This document shows, one piece after another, positions 25,556 through 36,100 of a stretch of DNA of 64,000 nt. Made by a program: the position numbers and the translations under genes. Source of the DNA: an uncultured Christensenellaceae bacterium (GTDB lineage: Bacteria > Bacillota > Clostridia > Christensenellales > Borkfalkiaceae); contig CAJULB010000002.1 in assembly GCA_910587005.1 (NCBI GenBank), positions 186,001 through 250,000 of the forward strand. The letters are read 5' to 3'. How positions within the stretch are numbered: position 1 is the stretch's first letter; each line of letters begins with the position of its first letter. A model generated the notes under the pieces. It was not told where the DNA came from. It made no database searches and saw only the letters and a program-made list of their open reading frames with translations.

Positions 25556-28500
25556 TTAATTGTTTTCTGCGCCGTTGTTATCGGAATTTCCGTTTTCTTC
25601 CGCCGGTTGGGAAGCGGTTTCCGTCTGCTTCGCAGATTTTAATTTTTTGACTAAGAATATTACAGCAACCGCAATTGCCGCGGCGGCAAGCACGCCGATT
25701 ATCGGACCGTAAATTACCGCGGGGTTAAGCTTGCCGTTTCCGTTGGGATTATCCGCATCGGGATTTTCCGCGCCCTGTTCGGTTACTTCTATTGCAACCC
25801 TGACCGTTATTCCGCGGACGCTTACCATAACGTATCTGCTTGTCGGTCTTAAAGGCACGCCGTCGTATGCGGAAGTAAGCTTAATTTCGCCCGAGGACGC
25901 GTAAACCGTTTCAGTGGAGTAATCGTCGTAGGTTACTACGATTGCAAGCCCCGTAAGGTCGAACAATTCGCCTTCTTTATACTTGGTTTTGTGCGTACTA
26001 TCTCCGCTTACGGTAAGCGACGTCGCTTTTGCCGTTATGCCGAAACGTTCCTTTACGGGTTTAAGCGCGTTTTCCACAGCCAAAAGTCTTTCAACGTTGT
26101 CTTTGCCCAAAAGTTCAAGCTGTTTTGCGCCCGTAATGTTGTTGTAGGCCGCGTGCGCCGCTTTAACCTTGTCGCTGAAAGCCTGAACCATAGCCTTGTT
26201 TTCGGCGTTGACCGCAAGGCTGTTCCATGCGTTGATTTCTTCAATCGGACGCAAGCTTTCAATCTCGGTTTTAAGCGCGCGGGTGGCGTTGTCCATAACC
26301 TCGTCGGAAACGGTTACTTTATCGAAGTATTTTGCATAAACGTAGTTGTTATAGCCCAAACCGTTTTCAGGATAAATAATGGTAAGCGAGCTTGCCGTTT
26401 GGTTTGTAAGCAGACCCGTATGAAGAACGAACTCGTCCTCGAAGTTGGCTGCATACAGCGAAGATACGGATAAATTGTTGTCGAAGTATTCGGAATACAG
26501 CACGGGCGCGTTGACGCACTCGAACACGTAAACGGAAATACCGCTGTTGTAGAACGCCATCGTGCCTATTGCCGTTATGCTGTAAGGGAAGAACAACTCT
26601 CTTACCGTGCCGTTAAGGTTTGCAAACGCATAAGCGTTGACTATTACGGTGCCTTCCTTAATTGCGTAAACGTCGGAATCTTTTGCCGAAGGATAGTGAT
26701 TTAACTCGTAAACGGTTTTGCCCGAAACGAAGTCGGTAACTTTGCGGTAAAGTACGCCGTTTTCGCTGAAAAAGTCGTTATTTCCCTCGGCTACGTTTAT
26801 AGCTTTGAGGTACGCGGAATCTGCAAACGCGGCTTCGCCCACGGTTTTAAGCGTTGCGGGAAGGGTTATTTCGGTAGCGTTACTGCCGTAGAAGGCAAGC
26901 GCGCCGATAAACTCGGCCTTAGGTATGCTGACCGAAGTGAACTGAGCCGAATGGAACGCGCTTTCACCGATATATACCGCATTTGTAAGGGTAAGCGATT
27001 CAAGCGAAGCGCAGCCGGCAAACGCCGAGGCGCCTATTGTTTTAAGCGTTTCCATACCGCCGACGTTTACAAGCGCAGTGCAGTTTTCAAACGCTTCCGC
27101 GCCGACTTCCGTCACGTTGCGGAGATTGATTGTTTCTAAAACGGAGCAGTAACGGAACACGCCTGCGCCGACAGCCGTTATTTTATCGCTTAAATTTACC
27201 GTTTTAAGCGAGCTTTTATATACGCTGACGTTGCCTTGCGCGTCGTACCTTGTGCCGGGGCAGAAGGTATACGTACCCGTAGCGGTTGCGTTTGCGCCGA
27301 AAGTTGCCTCTTCAAGCGCGGTGCACATCCAGAACGTGCGCGCGCCCATCTTCGTTACCGAGGGCAACGTAACCGTTTTAAGCGACGTACAGCCGTAGAA
27401 CACGGCGTCGCCCATTGTCGCGCAACCGTCGGGAAGGGCGACTTGTGTAAGGCTTTGGCAGTTGGCGAAAGCTTCGTCATCGATTGCTTTCAGCGCCGAA
27501 CCGCTTTCAAAAGTCAGTGTTTCGAGCTTGTCGCAACCGAAGAACGCGGCTTTGCCTATTCTTTCAACGCTTGCGGGAATTGTTACCGAAGCAAGCAGGC
27601 GCAAATCGCTGTCCGCATTGTAGAACGCATAGTCCGCTATTTCTTTAAGTCCCGAAGGGAGCGTTATAGAGGTGATTGCAAGGTGCGCGAACGCGCCTTC
27701 GCCTATTTTTGTTACGCTTGCGGGTATTGCTATTGTTGTTACGCCCGCGCCCAGAGTGCTTGAAGCAAACGCGTAAGGCGCAATCTCGGTAGTGCCCGCT
27801 TTGATTGCAAAGCCAGAAGTAATTACGGAGGGCGCAAGCACAAGCTTTGTGCCGTCGTACACGGCAGAGCTGTATTTTACGTCTGAACCTTCGAACACCT
27901 TATCGCCGAGCACCGTCTTGGAAATGTCGAGATTTTTCAGCTGCGAAAGCTTGGCGCACTCTGCAAACGCCATATCGCCTATGCTGATAACGCTGTTTCC
28001 GAAGAAGTCCGCAGAGGAAAGCATTCCGCAGGATTTAAACGCGTATGCGCCGATTGTAAACGAAAGGTTTGCGCCGACGGAACCGAAGTTGACCGTAGTA
28101 AGCGCAGAACAGCCTTCGAACGCGCGCGCGCCGATTGAGGGAGCGTTGATTGTAACCGAAACAAGCGACGTACAGCCGGCAAACATTCCTTCGCCGATTG
28201 CGGTATAGTAATCTGTTTTTACGGTATCCAGCGCGGTGCAACCCTTGAATAAATCGTTGCCCGCAAAGTGAAGTCCCGTTATATCCGCCTGTTTAAGCGA
28301 AGTACAGCCTTCGAACGAACCGCCTACCATTGTGCCGATTTTGTCCATTCGGCGAACCTCTTTAAGCGAGGAACAGCCCTTGAACGCGTCGCGCCCGACG
28401 GTAATGGTTTTAACGTTGGTCAAATCCACAAGTTCGAGGTTGGGGCAGTTTTCGAACGCGTTTTTCATTATAAGCGAAAGGTCTGCGTCCGCAATGGGCA

Positions 28501-31500
28501 TAGCGTCCTTCTGAACGAAGTAGATATATTTAAGCGCCGTGCAGTTTTTGAACGCCCTTGCGCTGATTTGCGTTACCGTAGAGGGGAACACTATCGAGGT
28601 GATATTGTCGTTATCCTTAAACGCTTCCTCGCCGATGACCATTATGTTTTTATCGGTAGGAAGAACCACGTCTCCGCCCGTACCGCTGTACCTTGTGAGC
28701 GTGGTGCCGGACATTGTAACGCAGTCCTGAACGCTGAGCGTTACCGAAGCGCGCGCAATAAGCCTGTCGCCGTCGTAAAGGGTCGCGCTGATAACGGCGT
28801 TTCTGCTCTTTATTTTGCCGTTTTCGTCTACAACGCTGTAAATATCAAAGGTTTTTACGTTGCCGTTTTCATCTACTTCCGCCACGTCGGTATTATCGCT
28901 TGCCCAGACGATTTTGCCGGTAGTCGGGTAATACCACGGAGTGTATATAAGCGAGAGTTTGAAATTCTGCCCCGACCTTACCTTTACCGTGCCGGCGGCT
29001 TTTACAATAGATTCGTTATGGTCAACGACCGTTCCGAATTCCAGCGAGGGGTTGGGAAGCTTTGTGTTGCCGTTAACAACCTTAACTTTAACTTTTATCG
29101 AATTGGCGTTTTTGCCCGTTATAGTTACGGTAGCCGTGCCGACCGCCGCCGCGAACACTTCGCCGTTGTTTACTTTGACGAAGTTGGAACCGGAACGGCA
29201 TTCCCACTTGAAGTTGGAAAGGTTTGCGCCGCCCGCGTAATCGAGCTTTATGGTGTGCGTTTCGTTAAGTCCAAGCGTTAAAACGTATTCGCCGTTTTCT
29301 TTAACGATTTTATCGTCCTGCGCCAAAGCGAACGTATCGGGCAAAGGCGCCGCGTTGGAATTAGTGAAGCTTATCTGATAGACGCTGTAATTCAGCGCGT
29401 AGTCTACAACCTGTATGTAAAGCGCGTCCTTATACTCGTTTACCAAATCGGTTATTTCTATGGTAACGGCAGTTGTTCCGTTTTTAACCGCGTTGTAAAC
29501 GGGCGTCATATACTCGGTTGCAAGCACGATGCTTTCGCCCTTTTCGTCGGGGCGGCAAAGCATAACCGCCTGCGCGTAGTGGTTATCGTATATGTTCAAA
29601 TCGAGGTATACGCGCTGTTTCGCCTGATTGTTTTCCTTATAATCGTAATATCTGATAGACGCGTTTTCGAGTATGGGCGCTTCGTAGTCAACGTAGAACA
29701 CCATAGAGAACGAATTTTCTTCAACGTCGTAGTCGGGGTTGTTCCTGTCCTCCGCCTTGAAGTAGAATTTGAAGTCCATTGCGTATCTGCCGTTGTTGAC
29801 AAGCCCCAGCTCGTCGGGCGTAAATTCAAGCAGAACCTGCGCGGGAATTGCGCTTCCGCCGCCTGAAACAGCCTTGTTTACGCGGTAAACGTTATCGGAT
29901 TTTACTATTTCGCCGGTATCCGTGTTGTAAACGTCGTAAGTGACAAGCTCGGCGTTTCTTAAAAGTCCTGCGTAAAGCGACTTCATGCGCCACGTTGTCA
30001 TATGGTTTCCTTTTTCGCCGTCGCCCACGAATTCGTTAAAGCACGAAATTGCCGCGTGCTCCATATCCGTATAAATCTGCTCTGCGTTTTCGTCCTGCAA
30101 ATATACGTAACTGCCGAGAGGGATTACGTAACGGCTGTTATAATAGCTTGCGAAAGCCTGTGTTGCCCACACCTGCTCTTTGGGGCGGCTTACGTCGTCA
30201 TAGGAAGCGTCTTGCAGGAACTCCGCAATTTCGTAGCAGTCGTAGTCGAGCATGGGCGCCGATTCCCAGTCGCCGAAAAAGCCCAGATAGGGAAGGTTTA
30301 ACGAGCACTGCCCCGCGGTTTTCGATTCCAGCGTCAGGAAGCCTTCAACAAACATACCGTTTTTGAACGTGTTTTTGATATATTTCTTTTCCGCATCGGA
30401 AAGGGTAAGCGTTACTTCAATATCCGCGCTTGCACCCGTTGCCACCGTAAAGGTTTCGCCCTCCGCCTTGGCAACGCCGTTGACCTTCCACTGCGCGGGG
30501 ATATCCGTAAGATAAGCGGGCTTTTCCGCAACGGACAGTCCGTCAGAGGAAAGAGTTTCGGTCATAAGCAGACTTTTCGCCGCAAAAGCAAGCTCTTTAT
30601 CGCCGAAGTTTTTAACGTGGAATTTCAAGGTATAGACGCCGACGCCCTTTTCGTCCTCGCCGAGTTCGATTTTGGGACGTCCGTCCTCGGTATCGTTTAC
30701 GTTTTCACCGTCGGCGGTATACAGATACGCGCCCGTGTTGAACACGTTATCCAAGGTTGCAAGTCCCGCGCCCTGTTTGCGGGGGGAGTAAGCTTTTCCG
30801 TCCTCGTTATAGACGATTGTAGCCGTACTCATTATCATTTGGTTGATAAGCTTAGTAAGCTCGGTACCGCTGTGTCCCTGTGATTTGAGGTGACCCCTCA
30901 AAAGCGCAGTAAAGCCCGCAAGGTTGGGCGAAGCCATCGAAGTTCCGCTCTGCTCGTTATATCCGCCCGAAACGGTTGAAGTTATTTCACCGCCGTAGGA
31001 CGTGATATCGGGTTTGAGTTTAAGGTCGGGGGTAACGCCCCACGAAGAATAATCGTTCATAAACGGGCCTGCCTGATAGTCGGCGCTGAGCGTTAATGTG
31101 CCCGTTTTGTTTCTGCTTGTAAGTATGTTGCCCGCGTCCATCGTAACGGAAGCTACGGGTACGGGGTTATCTATATCGCCGACGGATATGCCAATCGTGC
31201 CCGCGACGTTGTTATAAATAATAACCGCGTCCGCGCCCTCGCCCGAGCCTTCAAGCCCGCCGCGCATTGCAATTTCTACTTTTTCCTGAAAGCTGTTGGT
31301 TCCGCGCTTGATTACAGCGATTACCTTTTCGCCTTCCTGCTTATAACCGCCGTTTTTAACGGAGGTGAACTGTTTTCTTACTTCCTCGGTATAGCTTGAA
31401 CCCAGACCGACGCCCGATATAACCACGTATTTGAAGGTTTTGGGTTCTTTGTCTACGCCCAGCATTTTCAAAAAGTCCTGTCTGACGTAGTTTGCGTTGC

Positions 31501-33001
31501 TTGCCGACGAGAAGAAAATAGGCTCAACGTAATCTTTTTGTCCGTCGTTCAGGTTTACGTTCATATAGTAGGACTGCTGGCCGTTAATACTTGCCGTGGA
31601 CATTGCTCCCGTGAACGTTGAGGGCGAGCCTACCGTGCCGGAGTCGGGGTTGGAGGCAAGGTTGGTGCCGAAAGCGCTGCCGTAGCCCGAGCTGTACTCG
31701 TTACTTGCCGCGCAGATAAGGCTTATGCCGTTGTCGCGGATTTTTGCGTAAACGTCGTTCATCAGCTGACCTTCGGTATCTCCGTCGATTTCTATTGAAG
31801 AAAACCCCGACGAGGTGCCCAAGCTCATATTTATTACGTCTACGCCCAGTGTTACGCAGTCTTCAAGCGCGTTAATAATATCTTCCGTAACGGCGCCGCC
31901 CAAATCGGGGCTGTCGAAGTTATCGGTGAACACCTTGCATATTACAAGCTGTGCGTTGGGGGCTACGCCCACAAACTGCTCGTTTACCTTGTTTCCGTCC
32001 TTATCGGTATAGCCGAAACCGGGGTCTGAGGGGTCGGAAGGACCGTTGCCCGCCGCAATACCCGCAACGTGCGTGCCGTGCTGCGAATACGAGGGATAAA
32101 CGTTTGCGTCCTTATCCGCGTAATCGTAAGCGAAGGGAACTTTTTTGTTGATATATAAATCGTTCTCGGAAATAGTTTCGCCGTTAGCCGCAGAAAGCGA
32201 GTACGCTTTGGTTGAGGTAAGCAAGTCCGCAACGTCCGTCTTATCCAAAACTTCTTTGGCGGGCATAACGTTAAACGCTTCGTGCGTGTAGTCAAGACCG
32301 GTATCAAGTATGGCTATGGTTACTTCGCCGCCGTCTATCGTCCCTAAATCGGTAAGACCTTTAACGTAGTCCGAGGAATCGTATATACCCGTTTTATAAA
32401 CGTCGTTGGGGTTTGAGGCCGCCGAGGACTTTTCAGAAGACGTATCCGCCGCCTCGGGATAATCGTAATAAGAGGACATAACCACGCTTTTAACAGAGGA
32501 AACGCTCGTTATTTTGGTTATATCCGCGCCCTTAACGTTTACTACAACCGAGTTGGTTACGGTGTTGTAGCTGTTGACAAGCGTATGCTTAACGCCGGCT
32601 TTGGACAGCTCCGACAAAAAGCGCTTTTGCGAGGTCTTTATAGCGTTTTGGGTGCTTGCGCCCGCCGGCGAGGAAAGATATTCCTTAACGGTGCTGTTAC
32701 TGCGCACCCTGTCGATAATAGGCGCCTGTTCCAGCGTTACTATTACGTTATACTTTTTATCCGCGTTGACCGAAACGCCCGAAGCCTCTCCGTCGAGAAC
32801 GGAATTGTTGAGATTTTTTATAGCAATGTCCGTTAAGTCGAGCTTGCCCTTCATATCCTCTATATTGACGGTATCGTATCTGTCCGCAGAAAGTACGCCG
32901 TTACCGTCCTTGGCGAAAGCAAGCGCGTTGCCGGCTATAAACGTGGCGAGCATTACGCCCGTTAAACCCACGCATGCAAGTTGTCTTATTTTAGATTTCA
33001 T
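25556..33001 (-). CDS. Giant surface subtilisin-like serine protease with BspA-type leucine-rich repeats (2481 aa)
   Basis: A secreted, membrane-anchored protease. Order: signal peptide (1-30); an I9-like propeptide region (about 84-180) with KYNVIVTLEQAP; an S8 peptidase domain with Asp233 (AILDTGLD), His308 (QHGTHVAG), oxyanion Asn434 and Ser688 (SGTSMASP), with a PA-like insertion at about 480-640; Fn3-like domains and beta-sandwich modules (about 745-1300); one or two Ig-like (Big_2-type) domains (about 1290-1490); about 25 BspA/LRR_5 repeats of roughly 23 residues (about 1500-2150, units such as IGEGAFAHLAITSITLPSGL); a helical spacer; a Big_3-like domain (about 2310-2400); a single transmembrane helix near the end; and a short cytosolic tail. 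There is no LPxTG. Likely task: digesting extracellular protein and feeding peptides to the Opp system encoded downstream. The full S8 triad argues it is active. Confidence 0.92.
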   Translation of the reverse strand: MKSKIRQLACVGLTGVMLATFIAGNALAFAKDGNGVLSADRYDTVNIEDMKGKLDLTDIAIKNLNNSVLDGEASGVSVNADKKYNVIVTLEQAPIIDRVRSNSTVKEYLSSPAGASTQNAIKTSQKRFLSELSKAGVKHTLVNSYNTVTNSVVVNVKGADITKITSVSSVKSVVMSSYYDYPEAADTSSEKSSAASNPNDVYKTGIYDSSDYVKGLTDLGTIDGGEVTIAILDTGLDYTHEAFNVMPAKEVLDKTDVADLLTSTKAYSLSAANGETISENDLYINKKVPFAYDYADKDANVYPSYSQHGTHVAGIAAGNGPSDPSDPGFGYTDKDGNKVNEQFVGVAPNAQLVICKVFTDNFDSPDLGGAVTEDIINALEDCVTLGVDVINMSLGTSSGFSSIEIDGDTEGQLMNDVYAKIRDNGISLICAASNEYSSGYGSAFGTNLASNPDSGTVGSPSTFTGAMSTASINGQQSYYMNVNLNDGQKDYVEPIFFSSASNANYVRQDFLKMLGVDKEPKTFKYVVISGVGLGSSYTEEVRKQFTSVKNGGYKQEGEKVIAVIKRGTNSFQEKVEIAMRGGLEGSGEGADAVIIYNNVAGTIGISVGDIDNPVPVASVTMDAGNILTSRNKTGTLTLSADYQAGPFMNDYSSWGVTPDLKLKPDITSYGGEITSTVSGGYNEQSGTSMASPNLAGFTALLRGHLKSQGHSGTELTKLINQMIMSTATIVYNEDGKAYSPRKQGAGLATLDNVFNTGAYLYTADGENVNDTEDGRPKIELGEDEKGVGVYTLKFHVKNFGDKELAFAAKSLLMTETLSSDGLSVAEKPAYLTDIPAQWKVNGVAKAEGETFTVATGASADIEVTLTLSDAEKKYIKNTFKNGMFVEGFLTLESKTAGQCSLNLPYLGFFGDWESAPMLDYDCYEIAEFLQDASYDDVSRPKEQVWATQAFASYYNSRYVIPLGSYVYLQDENAEQIYTDMEHAAISCFNEFVGDGEKGNHMTTWRMKSLYAGLLRNAELVTYDVYNTDTGEIVKSDNVYRVNKAVSGGGSAIPAQVLLEFTPDELGLVNNGRYAMDFKFYFKAEDRNNPDYDVEENSFSMVFYVDYEAPILENASIRYYDYKENNQAKQRVYLDLNIYDNHYAQAVMLCRPDEKGESIVLATEYMTPVYNAVKNGTTAVTIEITDLVNEYKDALYIQVVDYALNYSVYQISFTNSNAAPLPDTFALAQDDKIVKENGEYVLTLGLNETHTIKLDYAGGANLSNFKWECRSGSNFVKVNNGEVFAAAVGTATVTITGKNANSIKVKVKVVNGNTKLPNPSLEFGTVVDHNESIVKAAGTVKVRSGQNFKLSLIYTPWYYPTTGKIVWASDNTDVAEVDENGNVKTFDIYSVVDENGKIKSRNAVISATLYDGDRLIARASVTLSVQDCVTMSGTTLTRYSGTGGDVVLPTDKNIMVIGEEAFKDNDNITSIVFPSTVTQISARAFKNCTALKYIYFVQKDAMPIADADLSLIMKNAFENCPNLELVDLTNVKTITVGRDAFKGCSSLKEVRRMDKIGTMVGGSFEGCTSLKQADITGLHFAGNDLFKGCTALDTVKTDYYTAIGEGMFAGCTSLVSVTINAPSIGARAFEGCSALTTVNFGSVGANLSFTIGAYAFKSCGMLSSADFFGNSVISIGDMAFAECAKLSQLKNLDISKTVLGDKVFEGSDVKYSSAVYDGTKLVLAPSVITSGFAIKAGTTEIAPYAFASSTLGAGVTTIAIPASVTKIGEGAFAHLAITSITLPSGLKEIADYAFYNADSDLRLLASVTIPASVERIGKAAFFGCDKLETLTFESGSALKAIDDEAFANCQSLTQVALPDGCATMGDAVFYGCTSLKTVTLPSVTKMGARTFWMCTALEEATFGANATATGTYTFCPGTRYDAQGNVSVYKSSLKTVNLSDKITAVGAGVFRYCSVLETINLRNVTEVGAEAFENCTALVNVGGMETLKTIGASAFAGCASLESLTLTNAVYIGESAFHSAQFTSVSIPKAEFIGALAFYGSNATEITLPATLKTVGEAAFADSAYLKAINVAEGNNDFFSENGVLYRKVTDFVSGKTVYELNHYPSAKDSDVYAIKEGTVIVNAYAFANLNGTVRELFFPYSITAIGTMAFYNSGISVYVFECVNAPVLYSEYFDNNLSVSSLYAANFEDEFVLHTGLLTNQTASSLTIIYPENGLGYNNYVYAKYFDKVTVSDEVMDNATRALKTEIESLRPIEEINAWNSLAVNAENKAMVQAFSDKVKAAHAAYNNITGAKQLELLGKDNVERLLAVENALKPVKERFGITAKATSLTVSGDSTHKTKYKEGELFDLTGLAIVVTYDDYSTETVYASSGEIKLTSAYDGVPLRPTSRYVMVSVRGITVRVAIEVTEQGAENPDADNPNGNGKLNPAVIYGPIIGVLAAAAIAVAVIFLVKKLKSAKQTETASQPAEENGNSDNNGAENN

Positions 33002-33083
33002 TTAAAGCTCCTGTTTTTTCTTGCGCCCCCGAAGGGGTTTTGCGTAAAACACGCAGTCGGTTTAATAAATTGCAAACACGGCT

Positions 33084-33115
33084 GAAAGGGCACAGCGTGC
33101 CCTTTCGGTTTTTTA
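33084..33115. terminator. Hairpin between the two giant surface genes
   Basis: A perfect 10-bp stem GAAAGGGCAC/GTGCCCTTTC (33084-33093 with 33097-33106) and a 3-nt loop. The T-run is on the plus-strand side (33109-33114), so it would terminate plus-strand (antisense) transcription best. On the minus strand, the direction of the flanking genes, the tail is poor and the hairpin may instead cause partial termination or mRNA protection. Confidence 0.55.
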
Positions 33116-33120
33116 TTGAT

Positions 33121-36100
33121 TTAAGCGGTTTTTTTTGCGATAGTCAGCTTATATTCTTCTTCGTTGCTGATATCGAGCATTACGACATACGGCTGACCGT
33201 CCGCATCGGTTGCGCTTAACACATACGTTTTAGTGTTTTTATCGTAGCTGTCTATAACATACGTATAGTTGACCGTTACCGCATCCTCCGCGGAATTATC
33301 CGTCCGCGTAAGGCAGCCAGCGCAAACAAACCTGTATTCAACCTTGCCTTCCGTTACTGTTATGCCCGTAAGCTCGTCGGTAAATCTGAATTCATAGTTT
33401 GTAGAACCGTAATCGAATTCCGCTTTATACTGCTTGCCAGCGCCGTCTGTAAGCGTAAGCTTAAATACAAGGTTATATTCGTCCTGTTTGTCTATGACGT
33501 ATCCGTACTCTTTGTTCCCGCATACAACCGTGCCTATGCCGTTGAAGGTATATTTATCGCCGAATATATCGGTTGCCGTACGCATATAAAGTATATCCGT
33601 ACGAACTGCTTTAAACGACTTGCCGTTGCCGGTGTAAGCGCCTTCTTCATCCGCTGCCGCCGCCGTAAGAACGTAGCGAAGAATTTTTCCGTCGTCGTCC
33701 GTTCCCGCGGTGTAAACAGGCATACCGAAGCCGTTGACCGAATACGAATAGCCTTCTGTTGCGCCGTTACCGTCTTTCAAGACAATCGTTCCGTTGCTGT
33801 AAACCGCGCTTGAAAGTCCGTCAAGCATTATCGAGCTTCCGTCCGCCGCGGTATAGGTGCCGCGGAAACCGTCGGTTGCAACATCCTTACCTATGCAGTT
33901 GACGCTTGTTCCTTCAAGCATATTGACCGAGGTGGAAATAGTCAGCTCGTATCCTATTATCTGCGAAGTTTCCGCATCCGTCACAAGCATAGCGAATATG
34001 TAATATGTACGGTTTTTGTATTCGAACGAGAGGTAATCCGAGCCCATATTGCGGTCAACCGCAATGTTATAGCTGAAGGTTACGCTTTCGCCGAGATATT
34101 TGCCCTGCGCCGTATTCGACGCGCCTATTTCGCCTATTTCAAGCGCGTCAAGCGTACCGCCGACAAGCCATTCGCCCGTGAAGTTGTTTGCAACCGTAAG
34201 GGGTAAACCGCCAAGCAGGTACTTTTCGCCCGAAACGGTTATAGCGCCGACGCCGGCAATCGAAATGGTGCTTCCGCTTATTGTGTATTTGTGATTACTG
34301 CTTGACGAACCGTCCGAAACGGTGACGTTGCCGCCGCCAGCAAGCTTTGAAGCTCCGTCAAACGCGTAAGTTTTACCGTCGGCGCCTTTAAGCTGTATTC
34401 CGCGCAGGCTGTCGGGGCGGTAAATCTTGAACATTACTCCGCCCTGTACGGTTATGCTGTCGTCATTCGCGTTGTAAGCTATCTGATAGGTTGAACCGTC
34501 GTAAACAAGCGAGCCCGTCATTGTAGAGTTATCAAGCCTGTAAGTGCCGACGCCTTCATCCATCCTTACCGAACCCGAAACGGCAAGCGTGAGGTTGCTG
34601 TTATTTTCTTCTTTTATAACTATGCTTTTTAAGTTATACGAACCGTAGCCGTTGAATTCGATAATTCCCCACTCGGGCGTAACCCAAAGTCCGCCGAAGT
34701 CGTCGTAAAGACAGAACGAAACTATATCGGGATAAGTTGCTATCACCTTGCCTTCAAGGTCGTAAACGTTGTGCACGTTCAGCATTTCGTCTTCCGCATA
34801 GGAATAAATCATACCTTTCAGCGTGAAGTCGTTAACGTCGTAATGAAGTATGCCCATTACGGTATCTTCAAGGAACAGATAAATGTAGTCCACTCCCTGA
34901 ACGTTCTGAACGTGGTATGTTATATCCACGTCGGACAGAATGGTTTCGTAATAAATCGAACCCGTGCCGTAACCGTCTTTACCCACGCCGTTCAGCGTAA
35001 GCTCGATAGCTTCGTTTTTATAGAAATATCTCCACTTGCCGGTAAACGAATTGGGCTTGTAGAAAGTGAGGTCGGTAGCCTGCAACCTGATAAAACCGTT
35101 TTCGTCCATGCTTGCAAGCGTATTGTTTGCGATAATCGAACCGCCGTTCAGCGTAAGCGTATCGGTACCGTCAAACGTATAAGTACCGCTGTCGCGTTGA
35201 AGCACGGTCTTTACTCCGTCAATGTAGCTGTAATAGGTATAAACCCATTCGCTTTTACCGTCAAACGTAAACTCTACGTGCGTTGTGGCGGATTTTTCCC
35301 ACGTACCTTTGAAAGGGTCGTAAGCGGTGTAACGCGTTCCGTTTATGGTTATCGTTCTTGCCGCAGCGTTTATTGTGCCCGTAATAATTCCGTTTATGGT
35401 TACGGTGTTGCCCGTTACCGTAAAGATATCTATGGGCGCGCCGTTGAAAGTACCGGTACCGTCGGTATTGAAAACACATTCGTTATTGTTTGTGCTGTAA
35501 TATTCTCCGTACAGGAAGCCCTCTGCCTCTTTTACGGCTCTAAGCGGAGCGCTTTCCTTATAAGAAACGTTGTTTACAAGTTCAAGCACGTTGCCGTTAA
35601 GCTTGCCTTTACCGCAGGTATAATAGCGGTTTGTTGTCTGCGAGCCGTCTGCATTGTTTGAAATTTCCGTTTCGGTGAAGGCGGGACAGCTGTAAAGCGT
35701 TAACTCTTTACCGTCGTATATATATGAGGTTGTGAGGTTTAAGCCGTTGTTTCTGTAAAACAGCGTACCGTCGTTATTAAGCTGAATGTACGCGCCGCTG
35801 CCCTGTTCCTGAGTGCGCAGATAGTAAACGCCCGAAACCTCGGAATAGTCCGCAAAACCGCAGTACAGCTCTTCCGCGCCGGTAAGCACGTATCCGCGGG
35901 GAACCTTCTGCGTTCTGGCCTCATCGAAATAATATCCGTAGGAACGGTCGCCCGTGCTGTTTGTAACAAACTCGTCAAGACCGTTTTTGTACCAATCGGA
36001 GATAGGTCTGTACGCCTCAGCGGAAAGCGTTTTTTCTACAGGGGCGCCGACAACCACGCCGTTTATTACATATTTAATATTTACGTTAACGGTTTTTTCG

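Noticed and set aside
26500..28600. Regular short repeats that might suggest a CRISPR array or tandem repeat
   Set aside because: They are about 69-nt periodic units coding for LRR_5/BspA repeats in the protease; units diverge and there are no spacers.
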